Positions 31,917 to 40,343 of a stretch of DNA of 64,000 nt are shown here, one piece after another. Under the pieces are notes generated by a model. That model worked only from the letters and a program-made list of their open reading frames with translations, made no database searches and was not told the origin of the DNA. This DNA is from AC-49 sp963817035 (GTDB lineage Bacteria > Actinomycetota > Thermoleophilia > Solirubrobacterales > Solirubrobacteraceae). The translations under genes and the position numbers were made by a program. The stretch's first letter is position 1. Each line of letters starts with the position of its first letter. The stretch is from contig CAWFMM010000004.1 in the NCBI GenBank assembly GCA_963817035.1, positions 930,001 to 994,000 on the forward strand, given 5' to 3'.

Positions 31917-32566
31917 TCGCCGAGGACCTCGCGCTGCTCCGCGAGGGCATCGTGGCGCTGCTGCGCGAGCACGACATCGAGGTGGTCGGCCAGGCCGAGG
32001 ACGAGGCCGGGCTGCTGCGCGTCGTCGCCGGTCACAAGCCCGATGTCGCGATCGTCGACGTGCGCCTGCCACCGACGTTCACCGACGAGGGCGTGCGCGC
32101 CGCGATCACTGTGCGCCAGCGCCACCCGCAGGTCGGAATCCTGATCCTGTCGCAGTACGTCGAGCCGGTCTACACCTCGGATCTGCTGGCGACCGGCGAC
32201 GGCGGCGGGATCGGCTATCTGCTGAAGGAGCGCGTGGGGGAGATCCCGGTCTTCCTCGACGCGATCCAGCGGGTGGCCGATGGGGGAACGGCGCTCGACC
32301 GCGAGGTCGTGGCCGAGCTCGTGCGCTCACGCGGCTCCGCGCGGGAGGGCGAGGGCATGGACACGCTGACCCCGCGCGAGCGCGACACGCTCGAGCTGAT
32401 GGCCGAAGGGCGCTCGAACTCCGCCATTGCCCGCGCGATGGTCGTGACCCCCAGCGCGGTCGAGAAGCACGTGACGAACATCTTCGCCAAGTTGGATCTG
32501 CCGGCGACTGATGACGACCACCGACGGGTGTTGGCGGTGCTGACGTATTTGCATGGGCGCGAGTGA
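31904..32566 (+). CDS. NarL/LuxR-family response regulator
   Basis: 220 residues. Receiver: VVIAEDLALLREGIVALLRE, phospho-acceptor Asp52 in VAIVDVRLPP, and LLKERVG near the end. Output: a LuxR helix-turn-helix, LTPRERDTLELMAEGRSNSA and VVTPSAVEKHVTNIFAKLDL. The start is GTG, 13 nt inside the kinase gene, so the two are one transcript. The likely target is the divergent desaturase promoter and possibly its own; no operator could be seen with confidence in 30724-30893 apart from G/C-rich hairpins. Confidence 0.93.
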   Translation: MRVVIAEDLALLREGIVALLREHDIEVVGQAEDEAGLLRVVAGHKPDVAIVDVRLPPTFTDEGVRAAITVRQRHPQVGILILSQYVEPVYTSDLLATGDGGGIGYLLKERVGEIPVFLDAIQRVADGGTALDREVVAELVRSRGSAREGEGMDTLTPRERDTLELMAEGRSNSAIARAMVVTPSAVEKHVTNIFAKLDLPATDDDHRRVLAVLTYLHGRE

Positions 32567-32576
32567 ATCTGAGGGC

Positions 32577-34115
32577 TCACCCACGAACGCCGGCGCTCTC
32601 CGCTTCCCTCGCCGCGCTGTTTCGCGCCCTCGCCGGCGCCGGCGGCGCGGGCGGTTGATCAACGATCGCCGCATGAAACTCCTCCAGCGCCCGCTCGATC
32701 GCTGCCATCAGCGGCCACGCGTCATCCATCTGCTCCCGGTCGGCCACGATCCCGAAGTCGATGTGGTCGCGGTAGCTCAGGCATGTGATGTTCAGGCCCG
32801 CACCATCGGCGATCACCGACACCGGGAACTGCGCGTCGAGCAGCGCGCCGGCGCAGAACAGCGGCGTCCGCGGGCCCGGCACATTCGAGATCACGACATT
32901 CAACGGTCGCAGCCGCTGGATCCCGCCGAGCTGCGCGCTGACGCGCGACGCCCGCGCCAGGACGGCCGGCGGGAGGAAATGCGTGAGGTCGGACAGGATG
33001 TCGGCCGGCATCGCGCGGAAGCGCTCCTTGGCCACGGACATCGTCTGGTGGGCGCGCAGCAGCGACTGCTGCGGATCGTCGGTGTCGGTCGGGATCGGGA
33101 CGAACATCATCGAGACCCGGTTGCCGAAGGTGCCGCGCTGCTCGGCCGTGCGCACCGACAGCGGCACCATCGCGACCAGCGGAGCGTCGGGCAGCTCGTC
33201 GTGATCGATCAGCCACTCGCGCAGCCCGGCCGCGCAGATCGCGATGACGACGTCGTTGACCGTGATCCCGAGCCCGCTCTTGATGTCCTTGACCTTGTCC
33301 AGCGAGACCGACGCGAAGGCGAAGCGCCGGTGCGGCGAGATCGTCGCGTTGAACCGCGTCGCGGGTGCGCGCACGTTGTCGGTCTTGAGCACGCCGCCGT
33401 CCGGTGTGCCGGGCAGCAGGCCGAGTAACCGCGTCGAGATACGGGCCAGCGTCGACAGCCCGGGAACGAGGGTGATTCCCGGTAGCGCCTCGGCGTGGAC
33501 GAGCGTCGTCGGCACCGATTGCAGCGCTCGCCATGGCTGGCGCGGCATGCCCAGCAGCCCGCGGATCAGCATCTCGATCTGCGTCGGAGCGGCAATCGGG
33601 TGCGCGGGCTTCGGCGGCTCGATCTCGCGCCCCTCGGGGCTCTGGTCGAGCAGGACGCTGAGAATCTCGGCACCTGAGACCCCGTCGACGGCGGCGTGGT
33701 GGACCTTGGTGAACATGCCGACCCTGCCGCCGGCGAGACCGTGGATGACGTAGAGCTCCCACAGCGGGTGGGCGCGGTCGAGCTTGCGCGCAACGATCCG
33801 CTCGATCGTACGCGCGAGCTGGTGCGGCCCGCCGGGCGGCGGGATGGCCGACTCGCGGACATGGAAGTCGAGGTCGAAATCGGGGTCGTCGATCCAGTAC
33901 GGGTGATCGAGCGACATCGGGACCGGGGCCAGGCGCCAGCGAAACGGCGGCAGCAGGTGCAGCCGCTCGGAGACGACCTGGCGGATGTCGTCGATCGTGA
34001 ACGTGCCCCCGGGCGCGTCCGTCGGATCAAGGATGCACAGCCCCGAGACATGACCGAAGGTGTTGGCGTTCTCCATCGCCAGGAACTGCGCGTCAACACC
34101 GGTGAGTTGTCGCAT
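32577..34115 (-). CDS. Wax ester synthase / diacylglycerol acyltransferase (WS/DGAT)
   Basis: 512 residues of the bacterial WS/DGAT family. The active-site motif HHAAVDG lies at 139-145 (FTKVHHAAVDGVSGAEILSV). Other family parts are LTGVDAQFLAMENANTFGHV at the start, a PLWELYVIHGL segment before the active site, NDVVIAICAAGLREWL in the middle and NVVISNVPGPRTPLFCAGA near the end. The enzyme joins acyl-CoA to diacylglycerol or a fatty alcohol and makes storage lipids. The C-terminus is Ala/Arg-rich and may be disordered. It lies between the two-component genes (convergent) and the acyltransferase gene (same strand, 95 nt apart). Confidence 0.93.
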   Translation of the reverse strand: MRQLTGVDAQFLAMENANTFGHVSGLCILDPTDAPGGTFTIDDIRQVVSERLHLLPPFRWRLAPVPMSLDHPYWIDDPDFDLDFHVRESAIPPPGGPHQLARTIERIVARKLDRAHPLWELYVIHGLAGGRVGMFTKVHHAAVDGVSGAEILSVLLDQSPEGREIEPPKPAHPIAAPTQIEMLIRGLLGMPRQPWRALQSVPTTLVHAEALPGITLVPGLSTLARISTRLLGLLPGTPDGGVLKTDNVRAPATRFNATISPHRRFAFASVSLDKVKDIKSGLGITVNDVVIAICAAGLREWLIDHDELPDAPLVAMVPLSVRTAEQRGTFGNRVSMMFVPIPTDTDDPQQSLLRAHQTMSVAKERFRAMPADILSDLTHFLPPAVLARASRVSAQLGGIQRLRPLNVVISNVPGPRTPLFCAGALLDAQFPVSVIADGAGLNITCLSYRDHIDFGIVADREQMDDAWPLMAAIERALEEFHAAIVDQPPAPPAPARARNSAAREAESAGVRG

Positions 34116-34210
34116 CCGGCGAGTGTCGTCGATCGCGCCCGGCGACGCAAACGTCGGTCAGCCAAGGGCGCGACGGCGACTCGGGCCACGACGACGTTCA
34201 CCGTGCCGCG

Positions 34211-36349
34211 TTAGCGGGTGTTGGGCTGCCAGCCACGCAGGAGGTCGCGGATCCGGCGCTCGAAGTACGGGCCGAGCGTGCGACCGAAGACCTTCGTGAC
34301 GTGGCTGACGTCCTTGAACACCAGCGAGCCGCCGACCACCGGGTAGCAGAGCTTGGCGTCGCAGATGTACTTGTTGATGTCGAGCGTCTGCACCCGCGGC
34401 GAGTGCAATCGCTTGGCCGCCCCGGCCTCCGGGTCGGGCGGCAGGTAGGCGAGCTTGGGTACGGCGCATGCGATGCCCGCCTGCCTGTGGGCGCTGATCG
34501 CCTGCTGGACGCACGCCTGCGTGTCGGTTCGGACGCCGGGCGTGTCGCGGATGACGACGATGTGGTGGACGGTCGGGGGCAGCTTCGACCATGCCTCCTG
34601 GTAGCCCTTGATCTCGGCCGAGTACGTCGTCTCACCCTGGGGGACGACGACCGGGCCACCGTTGTGGGCGGCGACGAACACGGTGTTGATCTCGGGGTGC
34701 TTGAAGAACCACGCGATCACCTCCTTGTTCCACTTCACGCACTCCGACTGCAGCGGCTCGACGAGCTTCTTCGTCGTCGTCGAGAACGGGCAGCTCGTAC
34801 GCGCGACCGTGAGTCCGCGCCACTCGAGATCCTTGGCCACCACCGTCATCGGCGAGCGCCACATCTGCGCGTGGCTGTCGCCGACCAGCGCGAATGTGCG
34901 CACGGCATGGTCGGGGAGGACGCCGAAGCCGCAGTAGGTCACGAGATCGTCGTGGTGGGTCTTGCCGCACGGCGCGTTCTTGGCCGCCTCGGCGACGATC
35001 GGCGTCGGCTGGACCTGGTACTTCAGCGACGGGTTGGTGCACGGATGCTGGGGATCGCGCGAGGCGGCGCCGAAGCAGTGCGGCGGGTTGTAAAAGAACG
35101 ACTTCGCCTCGGTCTGCTCCTTGGCCAGCTGGTGGGCGAGGTGGGACTTGCCGGCGGCGGTCACCGCGAACACGAGCGCGGTGGCGGCGATCACGAACGC
35201 GAACGTCCAGCGCGGGCGCCGGGTGATGAGGAAACGGCTACGGCGCATCGGGTCCTCGACGGCCTTCTTGGTCAGCCAGGCAGCGAGGATGGTGATCGGG
35301 ATGAGGATGATCTTGGTCGTCAGGTTCATGTTCTGATCGAGGATGAAGGGGGTCAGGATGAGCAGCGGGAAATGCCACAGGTAGACCGAGTAGGAGATGT
35401 CGCCGAGGAACTGGATCGGACGTAACCCGAACAGTCCCGTCGGCGCCCAGCGCAGCTGCGGCGCGCCGGCCCAGATGACGGCCAGGCAGCCGAGCACGGG
35501 GATCGCGGCGGCCGAGCCGGGGAACGGCGTCGTGCCCGTGTAGGTGATGGCGGCGAACATGATCAGCGCGAGGCCGATCCACGACAGGGCGGCGGACGCC
35601 GCGGGCCGCATACGGTTCGTCGCGGCCAGCGCGAGTAGCCCGCCGAGGCCGAACTCCCACGCGCGCGTGGGGGTTATGAAGTACGCCTGCGCCGGGTCGG
35701 TGTTGGTGTCGTAGACCGAGAACGCGAAGCTTGCGGCGACGATCACCGCCAGCACGATGAAGATCGTGCGGCGCTTGATCCGCAGCGTGCGCCCGCGGGT
35801 GACAAGCGCCGCGCCGAGGATCAGGACCGGCCAGAAGATGTAGAACTGCTCCTCGGCCGACAGCGACCAGAAGTGCTGAACCGGCGAGGCGGCGTTGAGC
35901 GCGGCGAGGTAGTCGACCGCGGCGTGGGCGAGGTACCAGTTCTCGATGTAGGCGGTCGAAGCCTGGTCCTCGGCGAGGTACTGCTGCCAGTAGGTCTCGG
36001 GGACGAAGATGATCGTCACGAGCGCGACGAGCATCAGGATCAGCAGCGCGGCGGGCAGGATTCGCCGCGCGCGCCGCGCCCAGAAGCCGGCCAGCGAGAC
36101 GGCACCGCTGCGGTCGACCTCGCGCAGCAGATGCGACGTGATCAAGAAGCCCGAGATCGCGAAGAAGACGTCGACGCCGATGAACCCGCCGCTCAGCCCG
36201 CTGGCCCAGAAGTGGTAGATGACGACGGTCGAAACGGCGAGCGCGCGCAGCGCCTGGATCTCGGGCCGGACCTCGGTGCGGGGCCTGGGCGCGCCGGTCT
36301 CGGGCGGCTCGACGACCTGCTCCGGGCGCGTGGCGACGCCGCCTACCAT
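34211..36349 (-). CDS. OafA-type acyltransferase-3 with SGNH hydrolase domain
   Basis: 712 residues. The N-terminal 400 residues form an acyltransferase-3 membrane domain: RPEIQALRALAVSTVVIYHF, GGFIGVDVFFAISGFLITSH, FWARRARRILPAALLI and FWSLSAEEQFYIFWP, all conserved. A soluble C-terminal SGNH domain follows, with FALVGDSHAQMWRSP (Ser nucleophile) and FKDVSHVTKVF (Asp/His pair). Two-domain proteins of this kind O-acetylate or O-acylate surface sugars, with the SGNH part working outside the membrane. The C-terminal domain has several Cys that may form disulfides. The gene is divergent from ridA; the 226-nt gap 36350-36575 shows no other gene. Confidence 0.93.
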   Translation of the reverse strand: MVGGVATRPEQVVEPPETGAPRPRTEVRPEIQALRALAVSTVVIYHFWASGLSGGFIGVDVFFAISGFLITSHLLREVDRSGAVSLAGFWARRARRILPAALLILMLVALVTIIFVPETYWQQYLAEDQASTAYIENWYLAHAAVDYLAALNAASPVQHFWSLSAEEQFYIFWPVLILGAALVTRGRTLRIKRRTIFIVLAVIVAASFAFSVYDTNTDPAQAYFITPTRAWEFGLGGLLALAATNRMRPAASAALSWIGLALIMFAAITYTGTTPFPGSAAAIPVLGCLAVIWAGAPQLRWAPTGLFGLRPIQFLGDISYSVYLWHFPLLILTPFILDQNMNLTTKIILIPITILAAWLTKKAVEDPMRRSRFLITRRPRWTFAFVIAATALVFAVTAAGKSHLAHQLAKEQTEAKSFFYNPPHCFGAASRDPQHPCTNPSLKYQVQPTPIVAEAAKNAPCGKTHHDDLVTYCGFGVLPDHAVRTFALVGDSHAQMWRSPMTVVAKDLEWRGLTVARTSCPFSTTTKKLVEPLQSECVKWNKEVIAWFFKHPEINTVFVAAHNGGPVVVPQGETTYSAEIKGYQEAWSKLPPTVHHIVVIRDTPGVRTDTQACVQQAISAHRQAGIACAVPKLAYLPPDPEAGAAKRLHSPRVQTLDINKYICDAKLCYPVVGGSLVFKDVSHVTKVFGRTLGPYFERRIRDLLRGWQPNTR

Positions 36350-36575
36350 GGCGCGACGAGGGGTGTCATCTGGAGAACCAAGGACTCAGAGAACGGCCGG
36401 GCGGACGGCGACCAGAGAGGCGCGGGAGCGCGTCCGCAAACCAAAGGCGGGCCGCTGGATTGCAGCCTCAGGGAGCGCGGATCATACATCGCGTCCTGCC
36501 GGAGATCAGGCATCCGTCGTAGCAACGCTACGCGACATCGCGGCCAGCTGTGCCACCGGCGCTAAGGTCCCGGCC

Positions 36576-36968
36576 ATGTCTGAGCACCGTGAGCCCATCA
36601 CCGCCCTCGGAGCGCCGGCGGCCGTCGGCCCCTACAGCCACGCCGTCCGCGCCGGCGGACTGCTCTTCTGCTCGGGTCAGATCCCGCTCGATCCCGAGAC
36701 CGGCGAGATCGTCGGCGACACTCCGGCCGAGCAGGCGACCCGCTGTCTGCAGAACCTCGAAGCGGTCTGCGCCGCCGCCGGCGCAACGCTGCGCGACGCC
36801 GTGCGCCTGACCGTCTACATGACCGACCTCAGCGCATTCGCCCCGGTCAACGAGGCCTACGCCGCCTTCTTCCCGGCCGATCCTCCTGCCCGCGTGGCGA
36901 TCGGGGTCTCCGCGCTGCCGAAGGGCGCGCAGGTCGAGATCGACGCCGTGGTCGCCCTGCCCGGCTGA
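36576..36968 (+). CDS. ridA: RidA-family enamine/imine deaminase
   Basis: 130 residues, the usual size. Motifs: AVGPYSHAVRAGGLLFCSGQ, DPETGEIVGDTPAEQATRCL, LQNLEAVCAAAGATL and PPARVAIGVSALPKGAQVEI, which holds the family Arg that binds the substrate carboxylate. RidA removes the reactive 2-aminoacrylate and 2-aminocrotonate made by PLP dehydratases. The next gene is exactly such an enzyme, threonine ammonia-lyase, and the two overlap by 1 nt (TGATG), so the pair clearly works together. A longer frame from 36219 lacks protein character before the ATG at 36576. Confidence 0.95.
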   Translation: MSEHREPITALGAPAAVGPYSHAVRAGGLLFCSGQIPLDPETGEIVGDTPAEQATRCLQNLEAVCAAAGATLRDAVRLTVYMTDLSAFAPVNEAYAAFFPADPPARVAIGVSALPKGAQVEIDAVVALPG

Positions 36969-38155
36969 TGGCCGGCGCCGTGGTCGGGCCCGACGCTGTT
37001 GCCCGCGCGCTGGACGCGGTCTCGCGGGTCGCGCGCCGTACCCCGGTGCTCGGCTCCGCGGCGCTGAGCGAGCGCCTCGGCGCCGACGTCGTGTTGAAGT
37101 GCGAGTCGCTGCAGCGCACGGGCTCGTTCAAGGTCCGCGGCGCGCTGAACAAGCTCGAGGCGCTGGGCGACGCGTGTGCGCCCGGGGTCGTCTGCGGGTC
37201 GGCCGGCAACCACGCCCAGGCGCTCGCGTTCGCCGCGCGCGTGCGAGGAGTGCCCTGCGAGGTCTTCATGCCCCTTGAGGCGTCGATCGCCAAGGTCGAG
37301 GCCGCGCAGCTCTACGGCGCGCGGGTGACGCTGCACGGCGACTCAGTCGCCGCGTGCGTCGCGGCGGCGCGCGAGCGGGCCGCCGCGAGTGGGCTGATCT
37401 TCGTCCACCCCTATGACGATCCTGACATCGTCGCCGGCCAAGGCACGCTCGGTCTCGAGCTGCTCGACGACGTCCCCGACCTGGCCAAGGTGATCGTGCC
37501 GGTCGGTGGCGGCGGGTTGATCTCGGGCGTGGCGATAGCGGTCAAGGGCGCGCGGCCCGGCGTCGAGGTCGTCGGCGTGCAGGCCGAGGTTCGAACGGCG
37601 CTGTCGATCGCCGACGGGATCGCGGTCAAGCATCCGGGCCAGCTCACTGCGCAGCTGATCGAGCAGTGGGTCGATGGGCTCGTGACCGTGGCCGAGGACG
37701 ACATCGCCGACGCGATGGTCCTCGCCGTCGAGCGCTCGAAGCTCGTCGTCGAGGGCGCGGGCGCGGTTGGGATCGCCGCCCTGCTCAGCGGCGCCATGGC
37801 GCCCGCACCGTCGGGCACGACGGTCGTCGTGCTGTCGGGCGGCAACGTCGACGCCGGTCTGCTCGCCGCGCTCGCGCGCCGCCACGAGACGCGCGCCGGC
37901 CGGCGCCTGGTCCTGCGCACCTGGGTCGCCGACCGCCCGGGTGCGCTCGCCGCGCTCCTGACCCTGATCGGCGAGACCGCGGCAAACATCGTCGCCGTCG
38001 AGCATCTGCGCGAAGGTTTCGACCTCCACGTGCGCGAGACCGGCCTGCAGCTCGTGATGGAGACGCGCGGTGCCGGCCACGCGCAGATGATCCTCACCGC
38101 GCTGAGCGAGGCGGGCTACCGGGTCGAGCCCGGCGACCCGCTCACTCCGGTGTGA
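36968..38155 (+). CDS. ilvA: Threonine ammonia-lyase (PLP, with ACT domain)
   Basis: 395 residues. The PLP lysine is Lys55 in TGSFKVRGALNKL; VCGSAGNHAQALAFAA and VIVPVGGGGLISGVA are the phosphate- and ring-binding loops. The C-terminal 75 residues form an ACT regulatory domain (LRTWVADRPGALAALLTLIG, ANIVAVEHLREGFDLHVRET). This short, one-ACT form (about 400 residues) is the catabolic/mixed TdcB-like type rather than the long two-ACT IlvA, so allosteric control by isoleucine or by AMP-type effectors cannot be told. It turns threonine (or serine) into 2-oxobutyrate (or pyruvate) plus ammonia through an enamine that RidA clears. Its end overlaps the convergent SDR gene by 14 nt. Confidence 0.93.
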   Translation: MAGAVVGPDAVARALDAVSRVARRTPVLGSAALSERLGADVVLKCESLQRTGSFKVRGALNKLEALGDACAPGVVCGSAGNHAQALAFAARVRGVPCEVFMPLEASIAKVEAAQLYGARVTLHGDSVAACVAAARERAAASGLIFVHPYDDPDIVAGQGTLGLELLDDVPDLAKVIVPVGGGGLISGVAIAVKGARPGVEVVGVQAEVRTALSIADGIAVKHPGQLTAQLIEQWVDGLVTVAEDDIADAMVLAVERSKLVVEGAGAVGIAALLSGAMAPAPSGTTVVVLSGGNVDAGLLAALARRHETRAGRRLVLRTWVADRPGALAALLTLIGETAANIVAVEHLREGFDLHVRETGLQLVMETRGAGHAQMILTALSEAGYRVEPGDPLTPV

Positions 38156-38891
38156 CGTAGGCGCCGGCCAAGCCGCCGTCGACGAGGAACGTCGTCGCGG
38201 TCACGTAGGAGCTGTCATCGCTGGCCAGGAACAGCGCGCCCTTGGCCATCTCCTCGGCGCGGGCGAAGCGGCCGGTCGGCAGGTGGATCTTGCGGCGCGC
38301 GGATGCGACCGGGTCGTTGGCGTAGAGCTCCTGCAGCAGCGGCGTGTCGACCGGGCCCGGGCACAGCGCGTTGACGCGCACGCCGCGGCGTGCGAACTCG
38401 ACGCCCATCTCGCGGCTCATCGCCAGCACGCCGCCCTTGGACGCGGTGTAGGAGATCTGCGACGTCGCGGCGCCCATGACGGCGACGAACGACGCGGTGT
38501 TGATCACCGATCCGCCCGGCGGGTCGTTGGCCAGCAGGTGCGGGATCCCGTGCTTGCAGCACAGAAACACCGAGGTCAGGTTGACCTTCTGCACGTTGAG
38601 CCACGCGTCGAGCGTCGTGTCGAGAACCGACGCGTCGTCGCCGGGGGAGATGCCGGCGTTGTTGAACAGCACGTCGATGTGGCCGTACTTCGCCATCACC
38701 CGGGCGTACATGTCGATGACCTGGTCCTCGTCGGTGACGTTGACGCTCAGCGACATGTCGCCCGGTGCATCGGGATGCAGGTCGACGCCGACGACGATCG
38801 CGCCCTCGGAGGCGAACAGGTCAGCCGTCGCGGCGCCGATCCCGCCGGCGGCGCCGGTGATCACGCAGACCTTGTCTTCGAGTCGTCCCAT
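38142..38891 (-). CDS. Short-chain dehydrogenase/reductase (SDR)
   Basis: 249 residues, classical SDR. NAD(P) motif VITGAAGGIGAATADLF (TGxxxGIG, residues 12-19), an acidic residue in VVGVDLHPDAP that favours NAD, NNAG at 77-80, and the catalytic set Ser134, Tyr148, Lys152 (ISYTASKGG), then RVNALCPGPVDTPLL. Its start lies directly at the end of the aldehyde dehydrogenase gene on the same strand (no gap), so alcohol and aldehyde oxidation could be consecutive steps. The substrate is not known; the neighbours suggest a hydroxy compound from amine breakdown. Confidence 0.92.
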   Translation of the reverse strand: MGRLEDKVCVITGAAGGIGAATADLFASEGAIVVGVDLHPDAPGDMSLSVNVTDEDQVIDMYARVMAKYGHIDVLFNNAGISPGDDASVLDTTLDAWLNVQKVNLTSVFLCCKHGIPHLLANDPPGGSVINTASFVAVMGAATSQISYTASKGGVLAMSREMGVEFARRGVRVNALCPGPVDTPLLQELYANDPVASARRKIHLPTGRFARAEEMAKGALFLASDDSSYVTATTFLVDGGLAGAYVTPE

Positions 38892-40259
38892 TCATTCCCC
38901 CGTCGCGTAGAAGACCGTCTTGACCTCGGTGTAGTGATCCAGCGCGCGGGGTCCGAGCTCGCGCCCGACCCCCGACTGCTTGAAACCGCCAAACGGCGTC
39001 GTCACCCGCACCGACGTGTTCGAGTTGACCGACAGGTTGCCGGATTCGATTGCCCGGCAGACGCGCAGTGCCCGTGCGCCGTCACGCGTCCACACCGATC
39101 CGCTGAGTCCGTAGATCGTGTCGTTGGCCAGTGCGATGGCGTGGGCCTCGTCGTCGAACGGGATCACCGCGACGACCGGCCCGAAGATCTCGTCGACCGC
39201 CGACGGGGCGTCGGGGGCGACCGGGCACAGCACGGTCGGCGGGAACCAGTAGCCCGGGCCGTCGGGAATCCTGCCGCGGATCGCCAGCGGCGCGTCGGCC
39301 GGCACGTAGGCCGAGACCGACTCGAGCTGGCCGGCGCTGATCAGCGGCCCCATGACCGTCGAGGCGTCGAGCGGATCGCCGACGCGGATCGCCTGGACGG
39401 CGTCGTCCATCGCGGCCATGAAGCGATCGAGCACGTCGCGCTGCACGAGGATCCGCGAGCGTGCGCAGCAGTCCTGGCCGGCGTTGCCGAACGCGGCACC
39501 GGGCGCGGCGGCGGCCGCCGCCTCGACGTCGGCGTCGGCGAACACGACGTTGGCCGACTTGCCGCCGAGCTCGAGCGTCACGCGCTTGATCGTCTGCGCC
39601 GCGCCCGCGGCGATTGTGCGCCCGACCTCGGTCGATCCGGTGAACGCGATCTTCGCGATGTCGGGGTGCTCGACCATCCGCGAGCCGCAGACGCTGCCCG
39701 GGCCGACGACGACGTTGACCACGCCTTCCGGCAGCCCGGCGTCGAGCGCGATCTGCTCGAAGCGCAGCGCCGTCAGCGGCGTGAGCTCGGCCGGCTTGAG
39801 CACGACGGTGTTGCCGGCCGCGAGCGCCGGGGCGAGCTTCCACGCGGCGATCGTCAGCGGGAAGTTCCACGGCACGATCAGCCCGACGATGCCCAGTGGC
39901 TCACGGACCGTGAACGCCATCCCGCCGGCGACCGGGATCGTGTCGCCGAGCAGCCGCTCGGGCGCACCGGCGTAGTAGCGGAAGGTGTCGACGACCATCG
40001 CCATCTCGCCGCGCGCGTCGCCGATCGGCTTTCCGGCATTGCGCGCCTCGAGCGTCGCGAGCTCCTCGAGCTTTGACTCGACGCCGTCGGCGATCCGTCG
40101 CAGCAGCAGCGCGCGGTCGCCGGGGGAGACCGCGCGCCAGGCGGGCAGGGCCGCCTTGGCGCGCGCGACCGCGGCGTCGATCTCGTCGACGCCCGCGCGC
40201 GGGATCTCCTCGAGCACAGCCTCGGTGGCCGGCTCGATCACGGACAGCGTCTCGCTCAT
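38892..40259 (-). CDS. NAD(P)-dependent aldehyde dehydrogenase
   Basis: 455 residues. Catalytic Cys264 (NAGQDCCARSRILV; a second Cys follows) and general base Glu230 in RVTLELGGKSANVVF are present. IVPWNFPLTIAAWKLAPALA and FTGSTEVGRTIA bind the cofactor, and NSNTSVRVTTPFGGFKQSG is the usual C-terminal motif. It resembles gamma-aminobutyraldehyde or betaine aldehyde dehydrogenases, which fits an amine-degrading neighbourhood. It is 84 nt downstream of the permease with a strong hairpin between, and directly upstream of the SDR gene. Confidence 0.93.
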   Translation of the reverse strand: MSETLSVIEPATEAVLEEIPRAGVDEIDAAVARAKAALPAWRAVSPGDRALLLRRIADGVESKLEELATLEARNAGKPIGDARGEMAMVVDTFRYYAGAPERLLGDTIPVAGGMAFTVREPLGIVGLIVPWNFPLTIAAWKLAPALAAGNTVVLKPAELTPLTALRFEQIALDAGLPEGVVNVVVGPGSVCGSRMVEHPDIAKIAFTGSTEVGRTIAAGAAQTIKRVTLELGGKSANVVFADADVEAAAAAAPGAAFGNAGQDCCARSRILVQRDVLDRFMAAMDDAVQAIRVGDPLDASTVMGPLISAGQLESVSAYVPADAPLAIRGRIPDGPGYWFPPTVLCPVAPDAPSAVDEIFGPVVAVIPFDDEAHAIALANDTIYGLSGSVWTRDGARALRVCRAIESGNLSVNSNTSVRVTTPFGGFKQSGVGRELGPRALDHYTEVKTVFYATGE

Positions 40260-40292
40260 GGCCTCCTCGATCTGGACTGATGGACACCCGAC

Positions 40293-40323
40293 CCGGCGCG
40301 GCGAACAGGGGGCGCCGCGCCGG
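40293..40323. repeat. 11-bp perfect hairpin between permease and aldehyde dehydrogenase genes
   Basis: Arms CCGGCGCGGCG and CGCCGCGCCGG with a 9-nt loop, in the gap 40260-40343. Without a T-run it may work as an mRNA processing or partial termination site that sets different levels for the permease and the enzymes downstream. Confidence 0.4.
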
Positions 40324-40343
40324 TCCTGGTGTGCTTGCTGGAC

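Noticed and set aside
38283..40076. Plus-strand open frame opposite the SDR and aldehyde dehydrogenase genes
   Set aside because: No protein-like features; both minus-strand genes have complete catalytic motifs.
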